A stretch of 64,000 nt of DNA, taken from assembly GCA_037127315.1 (NCBI GenBank), contig JBBBDQ010001944.1, positions 791,001-855,000 of the forward strand. Reading direction: 5' to 3'. The notes beneath the pieces were generated by a model. The model made no database searches. It was not told the origin of the DNA and saw nothing but the letters and a program-made list of their open reading frames with translations. Below are positions 32,911 through 44,270 of this stretch, piece after piece; within the stretch, counting starts at the first letter, position 1; each line of letters begins with the position of its first letter. Source of the DNA: Ascarosepion bandense (lineage: Eukaryota; Mollusca; Cephalopoda; Sepiida; Sepiidae). The translations under genes were made by a program, and so were the position numbers.

Positions 32911-33403
32911 GACAACAAAGATTTAAAATAGCAACTACATAGGCACTCAAATTAAAACGAAGAAGACACCAAAATACGAAAAAGGGGGAAGACAATTTTA
33001 TTACAAAAAATTATATATAAATATTTAAGAGAACAATTAAGCGAAAGGCTAATTCAGTAGGCAATTTTTCATATGTTTGCATTTGTGTAGAATTTCGGTT
33101 TTAGAATTTAGTAAATTCTGTGCGGGTTCAAATAAGGCAATAGTTATTGTTTGCTCTACTTTCGTATTGAGCGCTTAAGTGTTAGGGTTTTCGTCTTGGG
33201 GTTTTTTTTTCTTTCTTACGACTGCTTGACTTTTTGTTCATGTACTTCGTTTGTTTCTTCTTTTGCTTCCCCTTATTTTTCGTCCGAGTTTGTTCTCGGT
33301 GAGTTATACAAGACGATTTAAATTGTAGCTTGATTAGTATTAGTTTTGGTAGAGTTAGTTCTCTTACTATTGGTATTGTTGTTGCTATAGTTAATATTAT
33401 TAT

Positions 33404-33408
<5 letters not shown>

Positions 33409-33443
<35 letters not shown>
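33409..33443. repeat. (TA)n microsatellite
   Basis: TA tract preceded by a short (ATT)n; borders a SINE-B-type AGCTGTGATACAGCG sequence. Confidence 0.95.
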
Positions 33444-33445
<2 letters not shown>

Positions 33446-33500
33446 CTGTGATACAGCGAAATACGTTTCTATTTTGGATGACTAATATATTATGCTCTCA
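33444..33500 (+). mobile_element. SINE-B 3' end fragment
   Basis: AGCTGTGATACAGCGAAATA through GGATGACTAATATATTA matches the 3' ends at 33753-33790 and 59945-59992. Confidence 0.6.
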
Positions 33501-33654
33501 TTATGATTGAGCTCTCTAGAGAAGAACATTTTAAAAACAGATCCACTTCTGCGATATAAGCATTACTCTTCAGAAATGAATCGAGTTCTTTTGGTGACTG
33601 GCGTGTGTATACACTGCTTATATACAACACGTTAAAATATCCCATTTTGAGTCC

Positions 33655-33789
33655 ATGCGCCTATTGCTTAGGGTTGTAGCGACTCCGACCATCACCAAAT
33701 TGGTCGAATTATGATCCTGGCCAGAAGCAATATGTGTCTCACCACACTGATGAGCTGTGATACAGGGAAACAGGCTTGTATGTGGATGA

Positions 33790-33836
<47 letters not shown>
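33655..33836 (+). mobile_element. SINE-B copy with (TA)n tail
   Basis: CTTAGGGTTGTAGCGACTCC is A-box-like and CGAATTATGATCCTGG is B-box-like. AGCTGTGATACAGGGAAACA and GGATGACTAATATATA then run straight into a 50-bp (TA)n tract. Head strongly mutated. Confidence 0.55.
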
Positions 33837-33839
<3 letters not shown>

Positions 33840-34139
33840 AAAATATACTCAGTTATAATCTGAGATTAAGGACAGACTAAATATGGCGGAAATATCCAGT
33901 GCATTGAAGAACGGCGGATGAATGAACGCGCATGGTGGATTCTGATGAGACACATTGCACTAAATGTCCTAGAAGCAGACCTAGTATTTTATTCAATATA
34001 ACCAACCTACTTTATGTCAAATGGAGACGTAAAACTAACAAAGCGCAGTGAATTGCTCTCCTGACGATCAATATCAGACATGATTCTCTGTGTCGTATTT
34101 TTACGAGATGTCGGCGATTATGGACTCCCACTTTCTCCT

Positions 34140-34303
34140 GTCCCCCTGACGCGCTTAATGCTCCTTCTCTTGTCATCCTACTCGATTCCGTTTCACCCTC
34201 AATTTGCTAAAGCCTACCAAGTATTCCATGCGCTGGTTTCCCTTGTTTCCTTCCCCCTATTCTATTCCGTGAGCATCAGATTCTCCAAAACTTACTTCCT
34301 CAT
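34140..34303 (-). mobile_element. LINE-R copy, part 1 (split by SINE-A)
   Basis: Matches the LINE-R region around 30400-30500, ending at CTTACTTCCTCATT, where a SINE-A interrupts. The match resumes at 34638. Confidence 0.6.
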
Positions 34304-34637
34304 TCAGTCAAGTGCCATACGTAATACACGCTTGGGCAATCATGTCTCGAAAAAAACTTGGCAGAAGATTCTATCTCCTACAGGTGTGCCACACAAAACT
34401 ACCTGGTGCATAACACCAGCAAAACGCTGCTTGCGTTGACGCACGGACATATTTAGAAAAGCACACAGAGTCCAAGCTGTCCTGTTATATAACCCATAGC
34501 TGGAAGGAAGAGACGGATTAATACTTTTCCCAAGGGTACTTACGCGTTAGTAAATGCAAGGAATTCAACTCTAATTCGAACTCGGCTCTCCGTTTTATAG
34601 TTCCGAGCCGATGTCCACTGCACCACAACGCACATCC
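34304..34637 (-). mobile_element. SINE-A copy 8 with a foreign middle
   Basis: Both SINE-A ends are clear (CAGTCAAGTGCCATACGTAA at the 3' end; CACCACAACGCACATCC at the head). The section at about 34378-34470 does not match SINE-A; it reads GTGTGCCACACAAAACTACC and onward. This is either an insertion with deletion or a template switch. Confidence 0.75.
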
Positions 34638-35060
34638 ACTTTAGCTGTCTTTTCCTGATGTTCAGTATCAGTTTTCTTATCGTGTTCATTCTCTCCAAAA
34701 CCTCATTTTTGCTCAGAAATTCTGTCCATCGTATCCTCAGCATCCTTCGGTAGAACCAAAGTTCTTAGAAGTCTTTCCTTCATCATTGATGAGATTGTTT
34801 AACATTCATAATGTCTGTCATATTGAAGGACAGACATTACATAGCAATCCAGTGTGTAATTCTTCGTTTCCAGCGAAATTTTCTCGTCTGTCAATACTCT
34901 ACTTTGCTTCTGAAAAGCATCTTTACCATGCCAATACGCTTGTGAATCTCCCTATTTCACTGTCCGTTCTCTGTTAGAACACTTGAAATTGTTGCATCTA
35001 TTTGATTTTAATATACCCAGCTCGCATCTGGAATTTTGGGCTCCATTTTTTAAGGCAAAA
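34638..35060 (-). mobile_element. LINE-R copy, part 2
   Basis: Minus-strand pieces include RKLILNIRKRQLK (within 34540-34743), a VLERMN block and phrases matching 30560-30900 in order. Heavily frameshifted. Confidence 0.65.
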
Positions 35061-35454
35061 ATAATTCTCTGACTAAAATATAATAGTTTCATTCTGGCTA
35101 TGAAGTTTGTTGAGACATGTAGAAAATAAGTGAGAGTTCGAGATCACCTTCCAATTAGGCATGCATCTTGATTACCTCGGATCGAACATTAACCTACATT
35201 ATCGATGGCATTATGAAATCACAACCACCAACACATACATGTTTTATGAGTTAAGAACACGCGTGTCAAATCTTTATGGACCTTTAAAATTATTGAAGAC
35301 AATACATTGCTGATTAAATTCTTTAAAAAAGTCATATTCCGTAAAACATACATTTCACTAAAAAAGGAGGTTTTCACAAAAGATAAATTATTAGTATAAT
35401 TTTTTTAAAAATTAAAAAGAAAGATCTATCTATCTATCTATCTATATATATATA
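35061..35454. other. No recognisable gene
   Basis: AT-rich, ending in short (TATC)n and (TA)n tracts just before a Helitron terminus. Confidence 0.4.
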
Positions 35455-35632
35455 CTAGCAGTATAGCCCAGCGTTGCCCGGGTGTAATGAAAGCTTTAAA
35501 ACTAATCCATCATCTGAAGCTCAGAGTCAGCCTAAAGAATATTTGTGAAGTTTGATGAGAATCGGATAAAAATTGTGGATTTGTATAAAGGACATACAGA
35601 CACATAAACAGACACACACACAAACATCTTGC

Positions 35633-35688
<56 letters not shown>

Positions 35689-36012
35689 CAATTTTCTGCA
35701 CTATTGTAAGAACTGCAACCTTAAAACTTCTGAATATCGTTTCTTATGTCTTTCACTATGAGTGTATCAAATTTGATTAAAATCGGACCACTCCTTCTAT
35801 AACCCGATTTTTTCGATTATCGATTTTCGGTATTTCTCGGAGGTACCTCGACACAAAATCTAGCTAACAACACTCACAAACGCTTATAGTACAACTGTGT
35901 AAATTTTCAAGAAAATCAGTTCAGCCGTTTCGGAGTCTATAGATGACGGATACACACTCACACAGACACACACACACACACAGAGAAAGTTCCATTTATA
36001 TATAAGTTTAGA
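35455..36012 (-). mobile_element. Non-autonomous Helitron copy 4
   Basis: 558 bp on the minus strand, from TCTAAACTTATATATAAATG to CTATACTGCTAG, with a 3' hairpin (CCCGGGCAACGCTGGG variant) and A/T flanks. It carries an internal (TA)n expansion at 35638-35686, which explains the length difference from copy 3. Confidence 0.87.
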
Positions 36013-36094
36013 TAGATATTAATGGTATGTTTCTATCCTTTTAAAAACGTAAGCTTTTAAAGAGTAGGAGGAAGTGAATCTTGATTCAAGTTAA

Positions 36095-36845
36095 CTAAAT
36101 CCACTGCTAGGAAGGTTGGGTCACTGTGTCGGGTCAGGATGTTTTTTCCGCCTGTATCCATCCTGTATATATACAAATCAACCATTCGTCCGTGCATGGA
36201 GTACTGCTGTTATATATGCATAGGCGCCCTTGCTGTTCATCTCTGAGACTCCAAAGGAGAATCAGTAATGCGATAGGTACCGATTTGGCGGCCCTACTTC
36301 AGCCACTTCCCTACCAACGCGATGTGGCTGCCCTCTGTCTGTTCTATAAATACTTTCATGGCTTCTGCTTCAAAGAACTTAAGTCACTGGTACCTCTGCA
36401 ACAGGTGTTTACTCGTGTAAACAGACTGGCAACTGGATCTCACCCATTCATCGTTAGATTAACCAAATGCAGACGACTATTTTACTCCACAACTTCTTTT
36501 CTCGCACTTCCCGCCTGCTGAACTCGTTTCGATATTCTTGCTTTCCTGACGGCTACAACCTCCATGAATTTAAATGCAATGCCAATACTCATCTCTTAAC
36601 CACTTGACTGTAGTTCTTTCTACACCACCCTGTATATCCTTTCCTTTCTCTCCGCCTTTGCAACTGTGATCACACGTCTATTCCTATCCTTCTCTTGTTC
36701 TTTTCTAACTGGTTCGTCTTTCTCTTCATTCTCTCCTATCTAATATCTTGACTCTTATGTAGCCCCCTAATCTTTTTATTCTTATGTAGCCCCCTGCATA
36801 TCAGTGGCGTTACCACCTTGCTCGGGGTGATACGATTTAAAAAAA
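36095..36845 (+). mobile_element. LINE-J copy 3: RT C-terminal region and tail
   Basis: The frame begins SLCRVRMFFPPVSILYIYKS and continues through RPCMEYCCY. After frameshifts it carries a VAALCLFYKYFHGFCFKELK block (36126-36521 frame), then the last residues and a pyrimidine-rich 3' UTR. The tail is at 36782-36838. Just before it, CTTATGTAGCCCCCT is duplicated (about 36758 and 36781), a tail stutter. Confidence 0.83.
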
Positions 36846-38236
36846 GTTCTCTCTTGTTCAACTCTTTGTTTCAAAGCCTAAGGAGATGCAAACGAAACTT
36901 TGCCGAAATGTAGAGCCTAATTTGGAGGTGAAAGAAAAGGAGCCCGACTCCGACTTAAGCTGGGTCTGCGGGATAATTTTGGTTAAGCTGAAGGGCTCAG
37001 AATCCCCAGCTTAACTAACCATGTGTCGCATTCGCCTTGGTCTTAAGATGTTAAATATTACGAGAACCGCGGTTATTCTTGATCCAAGTTCTCTCTTTTT
37101 CAACTCTCTGCTTCCAAGAAGAGAGGAACATAAAAAAGGTCCCACTGATGGATAGAGTCTGCAGTGAGAAAACAAGAGTCTGATCCAGACGTAAGCTGGG
37201 TTTACGGGATATTTTGGCTGAGCTTAAGGGCTCCGAGTCCCTACTTTAATTGACATTGTGTCGCATTCGCCTTGGTCGGAAGGTGGTAAATACTAAGAAA
37301 ACAGCGATCAGTCTTGGTTCAAGTTTTCTTATCTTTAACTCTCTGCCTTCCAGCGGAGAGACCCAAACTAGGCTCCGCCGAAGTGTAACGTTTGATTTTG
37401 AATGAATAAACAAGAGTACAGCCAATCTTAAGCTGGGTGTGCGGGATAATTTTAGTCTGAGCTTGAAGGCTCAGAACCCCAGATTTATTTAACATTGTCG
37501 TATTTGACTTGGGAGTAAGTTGGTAAATACCAAAAGTGACGCGATCATACTTGATTTCAGCTCTGTCTTCTGCAACACTGATTTCGAGCGGAAATGGACC
37601 TATTCGGGGCTCTATCGAAGGGTTGACTCTCGTCTGCGGTTAATAAACAAGAGCTTGTCACAATCTAAAGCTGGGTCTACAGGATATTTTTTGCTGAGCT
37701 TAGGGACCCAAAATCCCTACTTTAATTGACCTTGTGTCACATCTGCCTTAGTGGGGAGGTAGTACATATTTAGAGTAGTGTGATCATACTTGATCCAAGC
37801 ACTGTCTTGTTCAACTCTTAGCTTTCGAGCGGAGAGGGACCTAGACAGTCCTTGCCGACGGGTAGAGTCTCATCTGCGGTGAAAAAACAAGAGTTCGACC
37901 CAGTCTTAAGCTTGTTCTACGGCATATTTTGGTTAAGCTTAAGGGCTCAGAATCCAAATTTTAATTTACCTTGTGTCGCATCCGCCTTGGTGGGAAGGGT
38001 GTTAAATACCCACAGTGGGGTGGTCATACTTGATCCAAGCTCTCTTGTTTAACTTTATGCTTCCAGGCAAAGAGGGACACAAACGATGCTCCACCGAAAG
38101 ATAGCGTCTCGCTTAGAATGAATAAATTTAACTTTGAGTGGGGTGTACCGGATATTTTGGGCTGAGCTTAAGGGCTCAGATTCGCTTTGTGTTGCATCCT
38201 CATTGATTGAGAGGTGGTAAATAGCAAGAATAAATT
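36845..38236. repeat. 239-bp satellite, about six units
   Basis: Units start at about 36845, 37086, 37325, 37563, 37803 and 38041 (periods 241, 239, 238, 240, 238). Each contains, in order, CAACTCTCTGCTTCC-AAGCGGAGAG (a potential hairpin), AAGCTGGGTCTACGGGATA, GCTGAGCTTAAGGGCTCAG (a second hairpin), CCTTGTGTCGCAT and GGTGGTAAATA. Units are roughly 75-85% similar, so the array is old. GC content is clearly above the surroundings. No coding potential is conserved. Confidence 0.93.
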
Positions 38237-39231
38237 GATTATACTGATTAGCAGTTTAGGAGAAGTGTATCTACTTCACGCAGCGTGCGAGTCTTGTTGA
38301 TATACTATTAGTCCCAACCTTCATTTTGATGATTACTCACACAGTGACCTTTTAGGGTTGCAAGAATATTATAATCCATTTTATCACCGTCTTCAAATTT
38401 GAGCCCACAGGAAAAATAACTGTATCTCTAATTAGAGGTTAAAAAAAGATCCATAAGTTAATATAGCCTACATTATTTTACATAAAAAAGATATCTAAAA
38501 ATATGAGAATATATGATCGAAATATTTAGTGTTCTTTAACTGAGCAACAAAATACGCCGCTACTTTGTCTTTATTTTAAAGACCATTGGTTTGTAAGTTC
38601 TTCTGTTGAGTTATTCTAGTCCTTTCCAGGGTTGTAAATTCAACAGAATCCACGCCTACTACTAGTTCCCAACAAACAACACCAAACAATTATCTTTCTG
38701 ATTTACAGTTATCTATTTATGAATCAAGACCGAGGAGAATTTTATAGTCACAACAAGAAGATTCAAATCGATAGCTTCAGAAAGCTTTTGTCCACAAAAC
38801 CTGCCCCGTCTTAATAAATCTCAAAGCGCCTGTTTTATTGAGTTCGTACGAACACTGTTTTCTACTAAATTGAAACCGTTTTCAAAACAATGCATTTCTA
38901 TTGGTAGATAAGATTTGGACAGCTAATCAAATTTGTTTTAAATAGAATCAACCAGGGGTGACGTCTTTATGCCTTTAAATCGCGTTTATTGCTCAATTTG
39001 GTAAGAAGGCGTGAAGCTACTCGGTTAGGAAAACAAAACAGACAAATCGAGTTTTAATTTAGGATTGATACGTCTTACCTTCCAGTATCCTGTTAGTAGG
39101 CATGAATCGACGCTATAACATACTGGTCCCCTGACAAATTACTGGCAAAACGCTATCTTGTCAGCGACAGTTAAAAACGTGAGTAAAATTCCGGCGAAAC
39201 AATCTAACAATAACAAGGGTATTTTTCATTC
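38237..39231. other. No recognisable gene
   Basis: About 1 kb of AT-rich sequence with no family match. Confidence 0.45.
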
Positions 39232-39425
39232 AGTTGGAGTAGATAGATCTATCTATCGCCCGGTTCACACTCCACCCACGTCTATTAAACAGGTTAAGAG
39301 GCTCATCCCTTGTTCCTTGTTTAGGATGTGGTTTCCGGCTTTCTCTTTTCCAATCTTTTCACTATTACGTAGCCCCCTGCTCATCAATGGCGTTACCGTC
39401 TTGTCGGGTTGATACGATTAAAAAA
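39232..39425 (+). mobile_element. SINE-V single copy
   Basis: One complete SINE-V unit: TTGGAGTAGATAG start, GGTTCACACTCCACCCACG, GGATGTGGTTTCCGG, then the LINE-J-type tail (39365-39418) and an A-tract. It shows the unamplified form of the 28.6-29.8 kb array. Confidence 0.85.
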
Positions 39426-39635
39426 AATACTTTCTGATCATAACTAAGAGTTTATAGACATATTGTAGCAGGGGTGTTATAAGTTTCCCCCAAAAAATAC
39501 AAAATGAAGAAACAGGTTTCTTTAGCAGCTGAAACTGAACGGTGAGATATACAGTAACATGTTTCGTTCTGACAGGGAAGATGACTCTCGAGCAATGGCC
39601 TTAATCCGAAGAGACACATTCATTTATTGAATGTA

Positions 39636-39930
39636 CCATGTGGTGCAGTGAAAATCGTCTCAGAACGGGAAATCAGCGAGGCGAGTTCCAATTTCACTTC
39701 AACTTTTTGCATTCACTTACAAGCAATTGTACTTGGAAAAATATTATTCCATCTCTTCCCTCAATCTATGGGTTAAATAACAGAACAGATTAGATTCTAT
39801 AGCCTCGGTTTGCAACCAGTTTATCGCAGAAAATAATAGCATCCTTTTTCAGGAAAATCTCCTTTCCAGATATTCATGTCTCGAGATAGAGATGATTATC
39901 TAAATGTGGATCACCTATGGCACTTAACTG
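39636..39930 (+). mobile_element. SINE-A copy 9, diverged
   Basis: Head ATGTGGTGCAGTGAAAATCG, middle TCTATGGGTTAAATAACAG, 3' end CACTTAACTGAAAGAC. About 20-25% diverged from copy 4 by eye. Confidence 0.75.
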
Positions 39931-39984
39931 AAAGACATGTAACATTAAGAGAGGCTAAAAAGTTATCTTCATATATATATATAT

Positions 39985-40052
39985 CTGTGTTTGTGTGCGT
40001 GTGTGTGTTCGTGTGTGCGTGTGTGCGCGCGCGCGTGTGTGTGTGTGTGTGT
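39985..40052. repeat. (GT)n/(GC)n alternating tract
   Basis: Purine-pyrimidine alternation of about 60 bp including GCGCGCGCG flanked by GT repeats, a classic Z-DNA-prone composition. Confidence 0.9.
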
Positions 40053-40391
40053 CATTACAATTCTATATGGGCTTGGTGTTTTGTTTCTGCTAACGTTGCC
40101 TGATGTTACTCAGGCTACAGAAAAATTGTCTTGTTCTGGAGAGAAGTTAAAAGATATATTAGTTTCTGTTGGAGAAAGCTTGATTATATATATATTAAAT
40201 CCAAAAGGATGATCCGATCCTATTCATATTAAGGTCGTTGATATTAAAATTGATCAAAGTGGATGACTCGTTGCAAATATTACACACTATTAACAGAGCC
40301 AAATATAAAAAATAAAACAAAAATTTCGATATGTAAACAAGGGATTCCTCGCTTCTTCAGCAACGGTTGAAGCCAAAACTTTATTTGTTCG

Positions 40392-40395
<4 letters not shown>

Positions 40396-40431
<36 letters not shown>
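40396..40431. repeat. (TA)n microsatellite (left of inverted repeat)
   Basis: TA tract; a similar tract at 40617-40654 brackets the inverted repeat between them. Confidence 0.95.
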
Positions 40432-40436
<5 letters not shown>

Positions 40437-40482
40437 AAGTATTGCAATATGCTTAAAGCATTGTGTATGTTAGGAATATGGT

Positions 40483-40613
40483 CAGGTTTTGAAGGCTGTC
40501 ATTATGCGTTTAGTAAAGTAAAGGAAGTTAAATAAGTTGTTGAAATAGGTGATATCCAACAACTTATTTACCTTCCTTTATTTTACTAAACGCATGGTGA
40601 CAGCCTTCAAAAC

Positions 40614-40616
<3 letters not shown>
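40483..40616. repeat. 59-bp imperfect inverted repeat
   Basis: Arms at about 40484-40542 and 40558-40616 (AGGTTTTGAAGGCTGTCA... versus ...GTGACAGCCTTCAAAACCT) with a spacer of about 15 bases. Only a few mismatches. Both sides are bounded by (TA)n. Confidence 0.9.

Positions 40617-40654
<38 letters not shown>
40617..40654. repeat. (TA)n microsatellite (right of inverted repeat)
   Basis: TA tract immediately after the right arm. Confidence 0.95.
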
Positions 40655-40657
<3 letters not shown>

Positions 40658-40799
40658 TTTTTAATAAAAAAGCATATAAGTTTCTGATTTTTCAAGGAGA
40701 AAATACTTTATTGATGCACAGTTTTATTAATTACACACAAGATAAATTACCGATAAACTGATTCAAAGCTGAGGACACACAACATACGAAATTGATTTT

Positions 40800-41070
40800 T
40801 ATTTCTGTATGAAAATGTCGACGTTGAGATGCGAAAACACATTGGCATAGCCAAGGACGCATTTCAAACGATAATCACAGTACTGAGCGACGGGAAGATC
40901 TCATTAGAAACAAAGAAAAGACTGCTGGAATGATATGTAATATCTTTCCTTCTGTATGGCAGCGAATGTAAGAAGATTTCCTCAAAGATGAAATCGATGC
41001 TTGTAATGTTGCAGAAGAAAACTCATATAAGCTGGAATGCAGAAAAAAAAATAAACATTGCATTGTGTCA
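40800..41070 (+). mobile_element. LINE-R fragment, plus strand
   Basis: Plus-strand reading gives MRKHIGIAKDAFQTIITVLS-like residues, then ISLETKKRLLE, a stop, and FLLYGSEC, which is the LINE-R region equivalent to 30620-30860. The frame is broken. Confidence 0.65.
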
Positions 41071-41479
41071 AAAATGGAAATTATTTGATGAAATTATTTT
41101 GTCAGAAGCCAAAAAATGTAGAAACGACGTTTAAAAATAGAATATAATTTACATTAAATTATTTCGAAATTGCATAACATTGAATAGACAAATTAATTTT
41201 AGTAACCCGACAAGAAATATGTTTCACAAATAATGAAATAAACAGGCATTGTGTCAGCGTGTCAAAGTTGGAAAAAAATGAACACTGAAATAAACAATAA
41301 TGTGAATAATCCAAAATACAACTGTTCAAAGACAACAATTGGTGATTAAGCTTGCTAGGGAATGACATAATAGGATGAAGCTTGAAGGAGCCTAAGCTTA
41401 TATATAAGACCGAGTCGAGACACCAGAGGGCAGACAAGCGGATGGGAAGAGAACTCAAGAAAAGATAACTGTAGCGGTC

Positions 41480-42270
41480 ACTCCCTCGTATGTGCATGGT
41501 TCCTCTGACTACTCCTCTACACACAACACTACACCTCCTTGGCCTCAAAATCTCAGCGGACCTCAAATGGAATGACTACATCGAATCCATTGTTAAATCC
41601 GCTGCTAAGAAGTTCGGTTCACTGTTTAGGGCCAGGAAGTTTTTCCCATCTGAGACCGACCTGCACATATATGAATCTATCATCCGCCTGTGTATTGAAT
41701 ACTGCTGCCTCATCTGGTCATGTGGTCCTGCTATTCGCCTCGAGGTTCTTGACAAAATCCAACGGAAAATCTGTAATGTCGCAGTCTCTCTCTCACCGGC
41801 GTGACGTGGCTTCCCTGTGTCTCTTCTATAAATACTTTCACGGCTTCTGCTCCGATGGACTTAGATCACTGGTGCCCCCTAGGTTCGAATTTGCACGAGA
41901 TACTAGATTAGCAACCAGGTCACACCCTTTTACAGTGAAACCGATAAAATGTAACCGCAATTTCTACTCTAACAGTTTCTTTTCACGCACATCTCACCTG
42001 TTGAATTCCATTCCACACACTTGCTTCCCCGACAGCTACAATATCCAGTAAATGTAAGGTCAGTAGTCATCTCCTATCTCACTAACTCGCATCCATTCTC
42101 TAAGGTTCTTTTTTTATCTACTTCACCCCCATCCTCTGAATTAGTATCCGTCTATTACCCTCTTCCAGACATTTCTTACAACTAACCCCTCTTTCTCATC
42201 TCTTTACCCTGTATAAACCACTGCGCAACAGTGGCAGTAGAATGCCTTGCTTGGGGTGAGATGATTAAAA
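41480..42270 (+). mobile_element. LINE-J copy 4: RT C-terminal region and tail
   Basis: The frame 41490-41804 reads LHLLGLKISADLKWNDYIES, KFGSLFRARKFFPSETDLHI and CIEYCCLIWSCGPA. A frame change leads to the SLSHRRDVASLCLFYKYFHG block and FARDTRLATRSHPF in 41539-42051. The 3' UTR and tail end at about 42270 with GGCAGTAGAATGCC, the second tail subfamily. It is less diverged than copies 1 and 2. Confidence 0.85.
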
Positions 42271-42509
42271 AATACCGTCACTACAGAAAATAACCTAAGT
42301 GAATATATTCTTATGCAAACGTTGTCCGTCGTTATATTTCAAGCCGATCGTCAACCTTGGTTTACAGGTTATACAGCATATGACTTTCTGGTATGCGTCT
42401 TTCTTATATCACAGCAACAAAATATATGTTGACATATTTTCGCAAGATAGCAATATTTAGATTTTCAGACAGAAAATGTAAATTTAGCGAAAATCATTAA
42501 AGAATATCA

Positions 42510-44262
42510 TTGATTTTAATTTAATATCGCAAACCCAGATGATTACAATATGAATTTGATTTTTATTTAATATCGCAAACCCAGATGATTACAATATGAA
42601 TATGATTAAAATTTTATATCACAAACCCAGACAATTCAAATATGAATATGATTTTCTTATTTAATATCGCAAACCCAGATGATTACAATATGATTTAAAT
42701 TTTATATCACAAACCCAGACAATTCAAATATGAATATGATTTTTTTAATTTAATATTGCAAATCCAGATGATTACAATATGAATATGATGTAAATTTTAT
42801 ATCACAAGCCAGACAATTCAAATATGAATATGATTTTTTAATTTAATATTGCAAACCCAGATGATTACAATATGAATATGATTTTAATTTTTTATCACAA
42901 ACCCTGACAATACAAATACGAATATGATTTTTATATAATATTCCACACCCAGATGATTTCAATATGAATATGATTTTTATTTAATATCACAAACCCAGCT
43001 AATTACAATATGAATATGATTTTAATTTAATATCACAAAACCAGACAATTCAAATATGAATATGATTTTTATTTAATATCCCACACCCAGATGATTACAA
43101 TATGGATATGATTTTTATTTAATATCGCAAACTCAGATAATTACAATATGAATATGATTTTAATTTAATATCACAAACCCAGACAATTCAAATATGAATA
43201 TGATTTTTATTTAATATCCAAACTCAGATGACTACAATATGAATATGATGTAAATTTTTTTATCACAAACCCAGACAATACAAATACGAAATGATTTTTA
43301 TTTAATATCCCACACCCAGATAATTACAATATGAATATGATTTTTATTTTATATCACAAACCCAGATAATTACAATATGAATATGATTTTAATTTAATAT
43401 CACAAACCCAGACAATTCAAATATGAATATGATCTTTAACATCCCACAACCAGATGATTACAATAAGAATATGATTTTTATGTAATATCGAAAATCCAGA
43501 TGATTAAAATATGAATATGATTTTAATTTTATATAACAAACCCAGACAATTCAAATATGAAAATAATTTTAATTTAATATTGCAAACCCAGCTGATTACA
43601 ATATGAATATGATTTTAATTTTTATCACAAACCCTGACAATACAAATACGAATATGATTTTTATTTAATATCCCACATCCAGATTATTACAATATGAATA
43701 TGATTTTATTTTAATATCGCAAACCCAGATGATTACAGTATGAATATGACTTTAATTTTATATCACAAACCCAGACAATTCAAATATGAATATGTTTTTT
43801 ATTTAATATTCCACACTCAGATGATTACAACATGAATATGATTTTTTGTTCATATCCTAAACCCATATGATTACAATATGCATATGATTTTTATTTAATA
43901 TCCCACTCGCAAAGTGTTAGAAAACGAACATGATTCTTATTTAATATTTCAGACCCAGATAATTACAATATGAATAGGATTTTTATTTAATATTCTACAT
44001 CTAGAGGACTACAATATGAGAATTCTTTTTTATCTAATAGCCCACACCCAGATCATTAAAATATGAATATGATTTTTTTAATATTGCAGACCTAGAGGAT
44101 TGCAATATGAATATGATTTTTATTCAATATCCCAAACCCAGAAGATTACAATATGAATATGATTTTTATTTAATATTCGTTACACAGTGGATTGCAATAC
44201 TAATATAATTTCTATTTAATATCTCAGATCCAGATGATTAAATTATGAATGTAATTTTTCCA
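42510..44262. repeat. AT-rich 46-bp minisatellite, about 38 units
   Basis: Unit of about 46 bp built from GATTACAATATGAATATGAT, TTTTATTTAATATC and GCAAACCCA. Two unit types alternate for long stretches: one with CAGATGATTACAATATG and GCAAACC, one with CAGACAATTCAAATATG and TATCACAAACC, giving a dimeric period of about 92 bp. The 3' quarter (43850-44262) is more diverged. The array lies between two LINE-J-derived sequences. Confidence 0.96.
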
Positions 44263-44270
44263 CAAAAGAT

